Made by a program: the position numbers and the translations under genes. A model generated the notes under the pieces. That model had not been told where the DNA came from, did not search any database, and saw only the letters and a list, made by a program, of their open reading frames with translations. Positions 25,829 through 33,882 of a stretch of 37,085 bases of DNA are shown in pieces (position 1 is the stretch's first letter; every line of letters begins with the position of its first letter). Location: contig CAZEDB010000015.1 of NCBI GenBank assembly GCA_964510855.1, positions 1 to 37,085 on the forward strand, read 5' to 3'. The stretch is from UBA8828 sp964510855 (GTDB lineage: Bacteria > Verrucomicrobiota > Verrucomicrobiia > Opitutales > UBA953).

Positions 25829-26442
25829 GACAGGGCAAGTCGCAGAGCGAGGCCAGCGAGTAGAAGCCAAAGGATGCCTGTGACGCGATCAATGCCACGC
25901 ACCATGCTGGGCGTCGCAAGATAGAGACGTAGTTTACCCGCCAAAAGGGCGTACCCGCTCATAACCAAGGCCTCTGCACCTACGGTGCAGACTAAAAATA
26001 TTGCTACCACGCCGAGCGTAAGTGTCTCGACTGGCACGCGAGCCAACTCAATCACCGCCAACATCCAGGGTAAGGTTTTAGGATTGGTTAGATTAACCAT
26101 TAGTCCACGAAGCAAAAGGGCGACGCGACCTTCTAGCAGACTAGTCTCGTCTTGCAGGGCATCCCGCGGGGAGAGCAAAAGTTTAACTCCTGTATAACCA
26201 AACCAGATGACACCTGCCCAAGCAATCAAACCGGGAACCCAAGGCCAACGTGTTAGCCAGAAAGCAGCAGCCAGTGCCGCTAAGGAAACAGGGATTTCAG
26301 CGAGAGCTAAACCTAAGGTATGCCACTGCGCGCGACTCGACCCTAAGCGAAGCGCGGTCGCTAAGGTCGATAAACTTGCAGGGCCCGGAGAAAGACTCGC
26401 TACCAAGCAAGCCCCCGCCAGCACGATGACATCCATCCCCAC
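25825..26442 (-). CDS. LysE/RhtB-family amino-acid exporter
   Basis: 205 residues, about six membrane segments. The SLSPGPASL motif (residues 16-24) in the first helix, LIAWAGVIWFGYTGVKLLLSP (about 72-92) and VNLTNPKTLPWML (about 116-128) are the family pattern; LysE-type proteins export amino acids by proton exchange. The GTG at 26442 shares one base with the argH stop, and an in-frame ATG two codons later (26436) is an equally good start. Overlap with argH suggests arginine or a relative as substrate (inference). Confidence 0.88.
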   Translation of the reverse strand: MGMDVIVLAGACLVASLSPGPASLSTLATALRLGSSRAQWHTLGLALAEIPVSLAALAAAFWLTRWPWVPGLIAWAGVIWFGYTGVKLLLSPRDALQDETSLLEGRVALLLRGLMVNLTNPKTLPWMLAVIELARVPVETLTLGVVAIFLVCTVGAEALVMSGYALLAGKLRLYLATPSMVRGIDRVTGILWLLLAGLALRLALS

Positions 26443-27842
26443 TAGCTGAGTCGACGCTTCCAGTTAGCCAGCTCGCGTGCGACCTGCTTAGGGCCAGGCA
26501 TGCCAGTGTTTTCACGGGCCTGCAGAGCGCGCTTAAGATCAAAGACCTTACGCCAATCTGCCTTAAAGGCTGCATCAGCTTTTAACGCAGCTGCATCCGA
26601 TACCCGCGAGAGCGGTACACCGAGTTTTTCAGCGACGGCTACTAAACGGCCTACCGCATGATGGGCATGACGGAAAGGCATCCCGCGTCGTACTAACCAG
26701 TCGGCTAAATCGGTAGCGAGTAAAGCAGGGTCAGCCACAGCCTCAGCGCAGCGTACGCGATTAAAAGTAATACCCGTGACCGTACCCGTCATGACACTCA
26801 GGGATAAGACGAGTTGGTCATGAGCATCAAAGACCGGGAGCTTATCCTCTTGGAGGTCGCGATTATAGGTAAGAGGCAGGCCCTTGGTTAAGGACAGAAG
26901 GTGCGTCAAGCAGCCTTGAGCGCGCGCTGCCTTACCTCTGAGAATTTCAAGCGAATCAGGGTTGCGCTTCTGCGGCATGAGCGAGGAGCCGGTAGAAAAC
27001 GCATCGGGCATGCGAGCGAAACCAAACTCCGTCGTCGACCAAAGAATCAAGTCTTCGGCCATGCGCGACAGGTGGTTAGCAGCCAGGGTTGCCGCAAAGG
27101 TAAACTCCGTAGCCGCATCGCGATCGGCTACCGCATCCATAGAATTAGCGGTGACGCGGGGCCGGCCTTTCGCATCGACAAAACCTAAGGCCTTAGCGGT
27201 AAACGCCCGATCAATCGGCAGGGTCGTTCCCGCAATCGCACCTGAGCCGAGCGGACACCAGTTAGCGGCATCGGCTACGGCAGCAAACCGAGCGCGATCC
27301 CGACCTAACATTTCGCAGTAAGCTAACAAATGGTGGGCAACCGAAACCGGCTGCGCCCGCTGTAGATGGGTGTAACCAGGGATCAGGACATCGGCATGAC
27401 GCTTAGCTTGGGCGAGTAATGCCCGCAGCAACGCGACGAGGCCAGCGTCGACCTCGGCGCAGGCCGCCTTTAGGTAAAGCCGCATATCAGTTGCGACTTG
27501 GTCATTACGGGAGCGGGCGGTGTGCAACTTAGCAGCGGCAGGAACCCGCGCGGTCAGTGCCTGCTCAAGATTCATGTGCACATCTTCAAGCTCAGTTTTC
27601 CAACGGAATTTTCCGGCTGCGACTTCGCGGGCCAGCCCATCAAGTCCGCGATGAATCGCGTCCTTCTCGGTTCGAGTTAAAATACCAACCTTAGCCAACA
27701 TCGCGGCATGGGCACGCGAGCCAGCGATATCAAATAAGGCCAACCGTTGGTCGTAGGATACCGATTCGCTAAAGTGCTGCATAAGCGCACCCGGACCGGT
27801 GGTGAACCGACCTCCCCAAGTAACTTGCTGCTTCTTAGCCAT
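26442..27842 (-). CDS. argH: argininosuccinate lyase
   Basis: 466 residues from MAKKQQVTWGGRFTTGP. It catalyses the last step of arginine synthesis, splitting argininosuccinate into arginine and fumarate, and works as a cytoplasmic tetramer. Diagnostic segments are WGGRF (9-13), LHTARSRNDQVATDMRLYL, GYTHLQRAQPVSVAHH and the fumarase/aspartase superfamily signature TGSSLMPQKRNPDSLE, with the flexible-loop serine. A longer reading from 27965 would add 41 residues absent from the family, so the start at 27842 is chosen. It lies 46 nt behind the FtsB/DivIC-like gene and overlaps the exporter gene at its end. Confidence 0.96.
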   Translation of the reverse strand: MAKKQQVTWGGRFTTGPGALMQHFSESVSYDQRLALFDIAGSRAHAAMLAKVGILTRTEKDAIHRGLDGLAREVAAGKFRWKTELEDVHMNLEQALTARVPAAAKLHTARSRNDQVATDMRLYLKAACAEVDAGLVALLRALLAQAKRHADVLIPGYTHLQRAQPVSVAHHLLAYCEMLGRDRARFAAVADAANWCPLGSGAIAGTTLPIDRAFTAKALGFVDAKGRPRVTANSMDAVADRDAATEFTFAATLAANHLSRMAEDLILWSTTEFGFARMPDAFSTGSSLMPQKRNPDSLEILRGKAARAQGCLTHLLSLTKGLPLTYNRDLQEDKLPVFDAHDQLVLSLSVMTGTVTGITFNRVRCAEAVADPALLATDLADWLVRRGMPFRHAHHAVGRLVAVAEKLGVPLSRVSDAAALKADAAFKADWRKVFDLKRALQARENTGMPGPKQVARELANWKRRLS

Positions 27843-27888
27843 ACACAAATGACACCCCAGCTCCGCCCCGGAGGCAAACGCAAAGGGG

Positions 27889-28278
27889 TCAGCGGGCGCC
27901 TGACGTATCGTCGCGACCGGGGGCAAAGAGCGGCCCACCTGTTTTAGCGGGAGAACCAGCCGCACCGGACTCTATCCGGATGACAACCTCATCGGGGGCA
28001 GCGATGCCTAAGCGCTCGCGGGCTTGATCGCGGACAAATTCATCATCGCCATGAAAGCGACCTAGGATTTGTTGCCCTTGTTTACGGGCAGCTTCGATGC
28101 GCTCGAAGTCGGCTTGCCGGTCGGCCTGGACTTTCTCGAGACCAGCGAGACGGGCGCGTTCTTCACGTAACGAAACATACATTAAAAATGCCGCGGCAAG
28201 CAGAAGGAGAAAAGCTGACCAAAGCAGAAACTGATCGGTATGCGGACTCGACCGAGCAGATGCGTTTTCCCTTTCCAT
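27889..28278 (-). CDS. FtsB/DivIC-like septum formation initiator protein
   Basis: 129 residues: short polar N-terminus, one membrane segment (about 17-36), a coiled-coil stretch rich in Glu, Arg and Ala (about 37-70), then DEFVRDQARERLGIAAPDEVVIRIE. That last block is the conserved extracytoplasmic motif of FtsB/DivIC proteins, which join FtsL and FtsQ to activate septal peptidoglycan synthesis. A disordered Gly/Pro tail follows. The family is short and divergent, so the call rests on architecture plus that motif. It sits between a DUF420 gene and argH in one direction. Confidence 0.78.
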   Translation of the reverse strand: MERENASARSSPHTDQFLLWSAFLLLLAAAFLMYVSLREERARLAGLEKVQADRQADFERIEAARKQGQQILGRFHGDDEFVRDQARERLGIAAPDEVVIRIESGAAGSPAKTGGPLFAPGRDDTSGAR

Positions 28279-28329
28279 GCGTAAAAATGTTTAGCCAGAG
28301 GGCGTGGCCTTGTCGAGGGGGAAGGCGAC

Positions 28330-28806
28330 TCAACTCACAACCTTGGCGAGCGAGCCGCTAAACTCCATAAATACCCAAACGAGAATCCCGGTTATCGAGA
28401 CATAATACCAAACAGGGAAGACCCAGCGCGTGAGTCGCTTGTGCTCTTCGAAGCGCCCTTGACGTCCTAACCATGCAGCCCTGACCACAAAAGGGGTCAC
28501 GATAATGGCTAAAATAATATGGGGAATGAGGATTAAGAAATAGAGCCATCGCAGACTTTCCCAAACTGAACCTGCTTCAGGTGCGTAGGGGACATTTGAA
28601 ATCCCGTGAGTGAGTCTCAAGTTAGCCTTTGAAGCTAAATAAACCGCTAAAAATACCGCCGAGACTAAAACCGCCAAGGCCATGACTTTACCGTGTCCGA
28701 CACGGTCCCCGCGACGAATCCGAAAATAGCCCACGGTCAAAAGCGCGGTGGCGACTCCATTCAGACCTGCGACCCAGCGCGAGAAGAGCTCAACATCAGA
28801 TGCCAT
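28330..28806 (-). CDS. DUF420 family membrane protein
   Basis: 158 residues from MASDVELFSRWVAGLNGVATAL. About four to five membrane segments, and family-type conserved positions in HGKVMALAVLVSAVFLAVYL, PHIILAIIVTPFVV and EEHKRLTRWVFPVWYYVSITG. DUF420 includes YozB/CtaM; CtaM of Staphylococcus aureus is needed for activity of a terminal oxidase, so a role in oxidase or haem assembly is possible here. An upstream ATG at 28863 would add 19 residues and is not preferred. It is divergent from the fucosidase gene (59-nt gap) and probably heads the leftward unit. Confidence 0.85.
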   Translation of the reverse strand: MASDVELFSRWVAGLNGVATALLTVGYFRIRRGDRVGHGKVMALAVLVSAVFLAVYLASKANLRLTHGISNVPYAPEAGSVWESLRWLYFLILIPHIILAIIVTPFVVRAAWLGRQGRFEEHKRLTRWVFPVWYYVSITGILVWVFMEFSGSLAKVVS

Positions 28807-28865
28807 ACTGCAACCAATCTTAAAGATGGAACAAGGCAAGTCGATGTGTTGTCCTAGATTCACCC

Positions 28866-30695
28866 ATGAAATCCCTACTCTTGAAGGGCTTAGCCGCCAT
28901 TGCCTTGGTTGCTAGCGCAAGCGCCGCCGTACCCTCCAGCTCGATTGATCCTAATCGCTACCCCCGGATTGCTTGGAAAGATGGCGAGACCGAGGCCGAA
29001 AAAGAGGCGCGTATGGCATGGTTTAATGATGCGCGTTTCGGAATGTTTATTCACTGGGGTCTGTATAGTGAATGGGCGGGCTATGTGGACGGCAAACGGG
29101 TGGGGGGAGCAGGCGAGTGGATTATTGAGCAGGCCAAAGACCAATTGCCCCTCTCACGCTACCTCACTGTCCGCGACCGCTTCAATCCCACCAAGTTTGA
29201 CGCGGATGCGTGGGTCAAGGCCGCCAAAGAAGCGGGCATGGATTATTTAGTGATCACCTCTAAACACCATGATGGTTTCTGTCTTTGGGATTCTAAACAT
29301 ACCGACCACGATGTCGCTTCTACACCTTGGAAGAAAGACCTGCTCAAACCTTTAAAAGACGCCTGTCTAAAGTACGGGGTTCGCTTCTGCCTCTACCACT
29401 CTATCATGGACTGGCATCACCCGTGGTATGCACCGCGTCGTAAGTACAATGATGTCGCTCAAGGTCCTACCGACATGCCTCGGTTTGTGAAGGAATATTT
29501 AAAACCCCAAGTTAAGGAAATCCTCGAGCTCTATGACCCGGGCTTGCTCTGGTTCGATGGCGAGTGGGAAGGAACCTACACCGTCGAGATGGGGGAAAGT
29601 CTTGAGGCTTGGTGCCGTAAATACGGACCCGTTGCGATTATCAATAACCGAGTCGGTAAATCGCGCAAAGGCATGCAAGGTATGTCGGCTGGTTATTCCG
29701 GAAATAAGGGCGTGGGCGATTACGGGACACCCGAACAAAATATCCCCGCCAATGGTATGCCCAAAGGCGTGCATTGGGAATCGTGCATGACCATGAATGA
29801 CACCTGGGGCTTTGTCTCCAGCGACAAGAACTGGAAGTCCGAGGCCACCTTGATTCGAAACTTAGCCGACTGTGCCTCCAAGGGTGGCAACTACCTACTC
29901 AATGTTGGTCCCACAGCCGCTGGAGAAATCCCGCAAGCTTCGCTGGAACGACTCGCCGCTATCGGCTCTTGGATGCAAGTTAATGGCGAAGCCATTAAAC
30001 GTACGGTCGCTTCACCTTTTGTGCGTCCCTTCCCCTGGGGTCGCATTACTCAACGCGGTGAAAATCTTTATCTGATTGTTTTCGATCGACCCGCCGACGG
30101 CCGCATCATGCTCTCGCTCGATAATACCCCTCGCTCTGTCACGCTGCTCGGAAAAAGTTCCCAGCAGCCAAGTGCTAAGCGTGAGGGCGAATCGGTCGTG
30201 ATCACGTTACCCGATGTCTTACCCGACGCACGAGCGAGCGTGGTGCGACTCCAATTAGACGGGCCTGCGCGCCCCTTAGGTGCCCTGGTCGATGGGCGCG
30301 TTCAAACCGCTCATGGAAAAATTCTCCTCGAAGCTGAAACTGCGGAGTTGAGCGGCAAACTTTTGGTTGAGACCAAAGCTGAAGGCAAAAGTAACATTGG
30401 TTCATGGACCGAGGCTCAGGATACCATTGTCTGGCGCCTCCGGGCTAAAAAAGGCACTTACAAGGTTACGGCAGAAGTAGCCGCGAAGGACGCAGGTAAC
30501 CGTCTCATCTTAGACTTTGGCAAAGGCCAAAAGCTCGAGGTTGAAGTTCCTTCTACCGGCGACTGGTCAACCTTTCGTAGGTTAGAAATCGGTAGCGTGA
30601 AGTTAGATGGCGACACCGACCTCACCTTGCGGGCCGGACCTAAGCAAGGGGAAGGTGTGGCTAACCTCCGCAACGTGCAGTTAGTCGCTCAATAA
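28866..30695 (+). CDS. secreted GH29 alpha-L-fucosidase
   Basis: 609 residues with a signal peptide (about 1-20). It hydrolyses alpha-L-fucosyl linkages with retention of configuration, in the periplasm or outside the cell. The GH29 barrel runs from about 40 to 390: WFNDARFGMFIHWGLYSEW (52-70), YLVITSKHHDGFCLWDS, FCLYHSIMDWHHP, and the nucleophile D231 in GLLWFDGEWE. A beta-sandwich region (about 390-480) and a carbohydrate-binding-like C-terminus (about 490-609) follow. No sulfatase, SusC/D or fucose-catabolism genes flank it. Use of fucose-containing polysaccharide (algal fucoidan or mucin-like) is a reasonable inference for this phylum. Confidence 0.95.
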   Translation: MKSLLLKGLAAIALVASASAAVPSSSIDPNRYPRIAWKDGETEAEKEARMAWFNDARFGMFIHWGLYSEWAGYVDGKRVGGAGEWIIEQAKDQLPLSRYLTVRDRFNPTKFDADAWVKAAKEAGMDYLVITSKHHDGFCLWDSKHTDHDVASTPWKKDLLKPLKDACLKYGVRFCLYHSIMDWHHPWYAPRRKYNDVAQGPTDMPRFVKEYLKPQVKEILELYDPGLLWFDGEWEGTYTVEMGESLEAWCRKYGPVAIINNRVGKSRKGMQGMSAGYSGNKGVGDYGTPEQNIPANGMPKGVHWESCMTMNDTWGFVSSDKNWKSEATLIRNLADCASKGGNYLLNVGPTAAGEIPQASLERLAAIGSWMQVNGEAIKRTVASPFVRPFPWGRITQRGENLYLIVFDRPADGRIMLSLDNTPRSVTLLGKSSQQPSAKREGESVVITLPDVLPDARASVVRLQLDGPARPLGALVDGRVQTAHGKILLEAETAELSGKLLVETKAEGKSNIGSWTEAQDTIVWRLRAKKGTYKVTAEVAAKDAGNRLILDFGKGQKLEVEVPSTGDWSTFRRLEIGSVKLDGDTDLTLRAGPKQGEGVANLRNVQLVAQ

Positions 30696-30697
30696 AC

Positions 30698-31795
30698 TCA
30701 CGCGCCCTCGCGCGGATCAATCTTACGCCGGGGCTTAGCAGGTGCGGCGCCCTTCGGGCTTTTATCAGTCGCCTCGGGGCTGGCATCCTTACCACCTAAT
30801 GCACCTAGACCTGGTAAGCTAAGTGCAGGGCGGTCCGCTTGCGCGAGCCGCTCACGCACGGTATCGGAAAGTGCTGCTACTTGCTCGGGCTTGGTAATCT
30901 CGCCGTCAAAAAGTGTTTTCCCTTCGGCATCTTTAACCGTGGCCATCTTTTTATCACCGTCTTTGCGAATACTAACTGTGCCCTGTTCGTCGGTTAAGGT
31001 TGAGGAAGATCCACCCGCGGTGCCAAAACTGAAACTACGGGAGAAGGTGGTAACACGGCGACCCGAGGTCACTCCAGCAGCAGGCGGCGAAATCGTCTCC
31101 TCGAATTGACCCAGATCCGGCACGGGGAGGCCTCGAGCCCGCATCTCTTCGAGCTGGCGACGCACTTCTTCAGGAAGACCCGGGGAACCTGGCCCCACAA
31201 TCACCACTTGGCCTCCAGGAGCGCCTGCTCCAAAGGTAATCGTGCCGCCGCCAATCATCTGACTAGGGTCAATTTCCTGACCGTTAATTACAATCCGAGG
31301 CGCGCCCATCGATCCCGAAAGGTCAGGCGAACTGTCGGGGCTAATGGGGGCCGCCTGCGGGCGGGATGTAGGCCTACCTGCAAGGGTAATTTCAACCGTA
31401 TCAATGTCGTCGCCGCGGAGACGCACCAGCTTAGCCACTTGGCCGGGCTTACGATTACGAATCAGGGTACGAAATTGCTCGGCATTCACTAACACCTGAT
31501 CGTCGAGCCGGGTAAGGACATCTTTCTCGAGTAACTTACCCGCGGCTGGTCCATTCGGATCAATAAAACCGACAACTACGCCTACGCCGTCGGGGATATC
31601 CATACGTAATTCCGACTCACGGAAGCTAGGGGTGAGCGGTAGGACGTTAATCCCAGCGTGGGCTTGGAGATTTTCTGGAGCGGGAGCAACTTTGACTTCA
31701 GCCGACGGTTCAACCCTGGGCTCAGCGGCCGAGGACGGCACGGCCAATCCAGCGAGGAGCAACATGTGGAGCGGAAGTTTACGGAGCGGGTGCAT
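30698..31795 (-). CDS. secreted PDZ-domain protein
   Basis: 365 residues: signal peptide (about 1-23), a PDZ domain (about 60-140) with the carboxylate-loop region GVGVVVGFIDPNGPAAGKLLEKD-like and QFRTLIRNRKPGQVAKLVRLRGDD-like spans, then low-complexity Pro/Gly/Ser sequence and a short basic tail. No protease catalytic triad is present, so it is not an HtrA/Deg enzyme; a binding or scaffold role is likely. It follows the sigma/anti-sigma pair after 48 nt in the same direction and probably shares the transcript. Its stop is 2 nt from the convergent fucosidase stop. Confidence 0.82.
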   Translation of the reverse strand: MHPLRKLPLHMLLLAGLAVPSSAAEPRVEPSAEVKVAPAPENLQAHAGINVLPLTPSFRESELRMDIPDGVGVVVGFIDPNGPAAGKLLEKDVLTRLDDQVLVNAEQFRTLIRNRKPGQVAKLVRLRGDDIDTVEITLAGRPTSRPQAAPISPDSSPDLSGSMGAPRIVINGQEIDPSQMIGGGTITFGAGAPGGQVVIVGPGSPGLPEEVRRQLEEMRARGLPVPDLGQFEETISPPAAGVTSGRRVTTFSRSFSFGTAGGSSSTLTDEQGTVSIRKDGDKKMATVKDAEGKTLFDGEITKPEQVAALSDTVRERLAQADRPALSLPGLGALGGKDASPEATDKSPKGAAPAKPRRKIDPREGA

Positions 31796-31843
31796 GGTAG
31801 AGTGGGTTTATAAGTAAGCGGGGTTAACGGGCAGGTTTGTCTA

Positions 31844-32350
31844 TTAATCGGTTTCGAAGGGAACTAACCCCACCACTTCATCATGGGGGGCAAAACGTAC
31901 AAGCTCAGTGCCGGAAGTCGCATCACGATAAGTGGCGGTATTATGCCAGCGCACGCGCATCGGGCGGGCGAAACTACCTTCTGCAAGTTTAACCGGCTCT
32001 AGTAGGGTAACTTCAGCGGGGACTTGTTCCGCCCGCACTAACCGTAAACCGGACTCGGTAGCAGGAGCCGCAGCCGCCAAGGAAGCTTGAGGAGGCAGCG
32101 CTTCATCAGCCGGCGCAGCGAAGAGGAGGAAAACCACCGAGGCCGCGGCCGCAAGTGGTGCACCCCAAGTGAGGAAGGGCAGCACTCGAGATCGAGGGGG
32201 CGTGACTGCGGCGGTAAGGCGAGCACTTAACTCCTGAGGCAGGCGCCGAGGCTTAAGCGCACGGAGGGCAGCTTCGATATCGCGGGTGTCGTCGTTCCTG
32301 AGAGGATAGGGCCTAGGATTTTTTTGAGACTCTGTAAGGCATAGCGCCAC
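31844..32350 (-). CDS. anti-sigma-factor-like membrane protein
   Basis: 168 residues as read from a GTG at 32350. It has a cytoplasmic helical part (IEAALRALKPRRLPQELSARL, about 25-45), one membrane segment (about 57-78) and an outer domain. That architecture, plus its place directly after an ECF sigma gene, suggests an anti-sigma factor; no zinc-binding HxxxCxxC motif is present. The GTG has no Shine-Dalgarno site, and it is the only ATG/GTG/TTG start between an upstream in-frame stop (about 10 codons before) and the conserved region. The first 40 codons overlap the sigma gene by 124 nt in the -1 frame, so either the true start is unusual or the protein arises by frameshift. Confidence 0.6.
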   Translation of the reverse strand: MALCLTESQKNPRPYPLRNDDTRDIEAALRALKPRRLPQELSARLTAAVTPPRSRVLPFLTWGAPLAAAASVVFLLFAAPADEALPPQASLAAAAPATESGLRLVRAEQVPAEVTLLEPVKLAEGSFARPMRVRWHNTATYRDATSGTELVRFAPHDEVVGLVPFETD

Positions 32351-32799
32351 CGAGAGGCGGCGGTGTTTGGAGAAATTTCAAGTTGCGCCCCGATTTCATC
32401 AAAAGTCAGACCGCCCCATAGATGGAGCACGACCACCTGCCGCTGATCTTCGGGCAAATCTTGCAGGGCCTGGGTCAGGAAGGCTTGGCGATCATCCGTC
32501 GGTGGCTCAAAGCCCCCGACCAAGTCGGCATCCGCTGCGACCCGCTGCTCGCGGCGGACGCGACGATCAGACTGACGGGCAAGATCCAAGGCGGCCCGTC
32601 GCAAAGAAGTAACAATCAGCGCATTGGGCTCACCGGGTAACTGTCGCTGATGTCGCCAATAACGAACCAGGGCCTCTTGTAGGATATCGTCGGCATCGGC
32701 GTCAGAGCGGGCGAGCGCACGCGCGACTAGCCGCAACCGGGGGCCATTTTCGGCCAACCAGGTTGTCCAATCAGCAGGCTCACTGGACTGAAAAGGCAT
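32227..32799 (-). CDS. ECF-type RNA polymerase sigma factor
   Basis: 190 residues. Region 2 (about 15-90, ARSDADADDILQEALVRYWRH) and region 4 (about 105-160, LPEDQRQVVVLHLWGGLTFDEIGAQLEISPNTAASRWRYAL) are clear, with no regions 1 or 3, as in ECF or Opitutae SigB-like small sigma factors. Family members usually end soon after region 4. Here about 30 odd residues follow residue 160, beginning exactly at an A7 run (32319-32325). With six As the frame would stop at once (LKKS then TAG). The gene is divergent from the desaturase and heads a sigma/anti-sigma/PDZ unit. Confidence 0.88.
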   Translation of the reverse strand: MPFQSSEPADWTTWLAENGPRLRLVARALARSDADADDILQEALVRYWRHQRQLPGEPNALIVTSLRRAALDLARQSDRRVRREQRVAADADLVGGFEPPTDDRQAFLTQALQDLPEDQRQVVVLHLWGGLTFDEIGAQLEISPNTAASRWRYALQSLKKILGPILSGTTTPAISKLPSVRLSLGACLRS

Positions 32800-32902
32800 G
32801 CAACGTTACTAAAGAAGCGCCGCCCCGGGGGCAATCCGTCTCCTTAAAGTAATGGCTTTGGCGGTTGCCGTTTGCCGGGTCTTACTTACGTTGTGAAAAA
32901 GC
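32800..32902. promoter_or_regulatory. divergent promoter region between sigma factor and desaturase genes
   Basis: 103 nt that must hold both promoters. Each start codon sits in GCATGC, and ACGTTG or AACGTTG lies just upstream of each, preceded by CTT-rich sequence, giving a rough mirror symmetry. A CGTT element is common in ECF -10 boxes, but here it is too close to the start codons for a normal leader and no matched -35 was found. Confidence 0.35.
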
Positions 32903-33880
32903 ATGCACGCGCCTGCCTCCAGCAACCCTCCTAAGCGCCTTTGGACCCCTTTGGTCCGTTGGTTTGATTCGGACTATCACCCCGAAGGTACGGCAGCTAT
33001 GGCCTCAGCTCCCCATAAGGTTGATTGGCCTCGCTGCATTCCCTTTGTGGTTTTGCACCTGGGTTGTGCTGCAGTTATCTGGGTGGGTTGGAGTCCCGTA
33101 GCTGTTATCACCGCCATCGCGCTCTACTGGGGCCGAATGTTAGCTATCACGGGGGTCTTACACCGCTACTTCTCTCACAAGACCTATAGTACCTCACGGC
33201 CGATGCAGTTCCTCCTCGCCCTCTGGGCCGCCACCTCAGTGCAACGCGGCGCACTTTGGTGGGCCTACACCCACCGCCACCACCATCGACATTCCGATGA
33301 AGTCGATGACAAGCACTCGCCCGTACAAGATGGTTTTTGGTGGGCCCACATCGGCTGGATCACGAGCAAGCGCAACTTCCCTACCGACTACAGCCAAATT
33401 AAAGATTTAGCGAAATACCCTGAATTAGTATTTCTCAACCGCTTCGATACTTTAGTCCCGATTCTACTTGGAGTTGGTACCTTTGCTTTCGGCGAACTCT
33501 TAGCCGCTAATGGCGTAGCCACCTCGGGCTGGCAAATGTTGGTGTGGGGCTTCTTCATCTCGACCACTGCCCTCTTCCACGGTACGGCCTGCATTAATTC
33601 CATGGCGCACGTCTGGGGTAAGCGCCGCTTCAATACCGAGGATGACTCCCGCAATTCTTGGATTCTCACCCTCATCACGCTCGGTGAAGGTTGGCACAAC
33701 AATCATCACCGCTACCAAGCCACGGTACGTCAGGGTTTTTATTGGTGGGAATTCGACCCGACCTATTACTTCCTCAAAGCGCTCTCGTGGACTGGTCTTA
33801 TTTGGGGGTTAAAGCCCGTACCTAAGTGGGTCTACGACGAAGCTGAAGGTAAGGACTCAACCTCCCAAGTTGGGAGTTAA
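32903..33880 (+). CDS. fatty-acid (acyl-CoA delta-9 type) desaturase
   Basis: 325-residue integral membrane di-iron enzyme that inserts a double bond into acyl chains. The three histidine boxes are intact: HRYFSH (87-92), HRHHH (124-128) and HNNHH (265-269), with hydrophobic hairpins between them. The WWAYTHRHHH and GEGWHNNHHRY contexts are those of the stearoyl-CoA/delta-9 desaturase group. It is the first gene of a rightward unit, with a FAD-dependent oxidoreductase 2 nt downstream and an ECF sigma gene divergent upstream. Control by that sigma factor, adjusting membrane fluidity, is inferred. Confidence 0.95.
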   Translation: MHAPASSNPPKRLWTPLVRWFDSDYHPEGTAAMASAPHKVDWPRCIPFVVLHLGCAAVIWVGWSPVAVITAIALYWGRMLAITGVLHRYFSHKTYSTSRPMQFLLALWAATSVQRGALWWAYTHRHHHRHSDEVDDKHSPVQDGFWWAHIGWITSKRNFPTDYSQIKDLAKYPELVFLNRFDTLVPILLGVGTFAFGELLAANGVATSGWQMLVWGFFISTTALFHGTACINSMAHVWGKRRFNTEDDSRNSWILTLITLGEGWHNNHHRYQATVRQGFYWWEFDPTYYFLKALSWTGLIWGLKPVPKWVYDEAEGKDSTSQVGS

Positions 33881-33882
33881 TC

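Noticed and set aside
27843..27965. 41-residue N-terminal extension of argH
   Set aside because: Absent from the family; the ATG at 27842 opens with the conserved WGGRF region at the usual distance.
30695..30720. GC-rich inverted repeat at the fucosidase/PDZ junction as a bidirectional terminator
   Set aside because: The stem is only four GC pairs with no T tract on either side.
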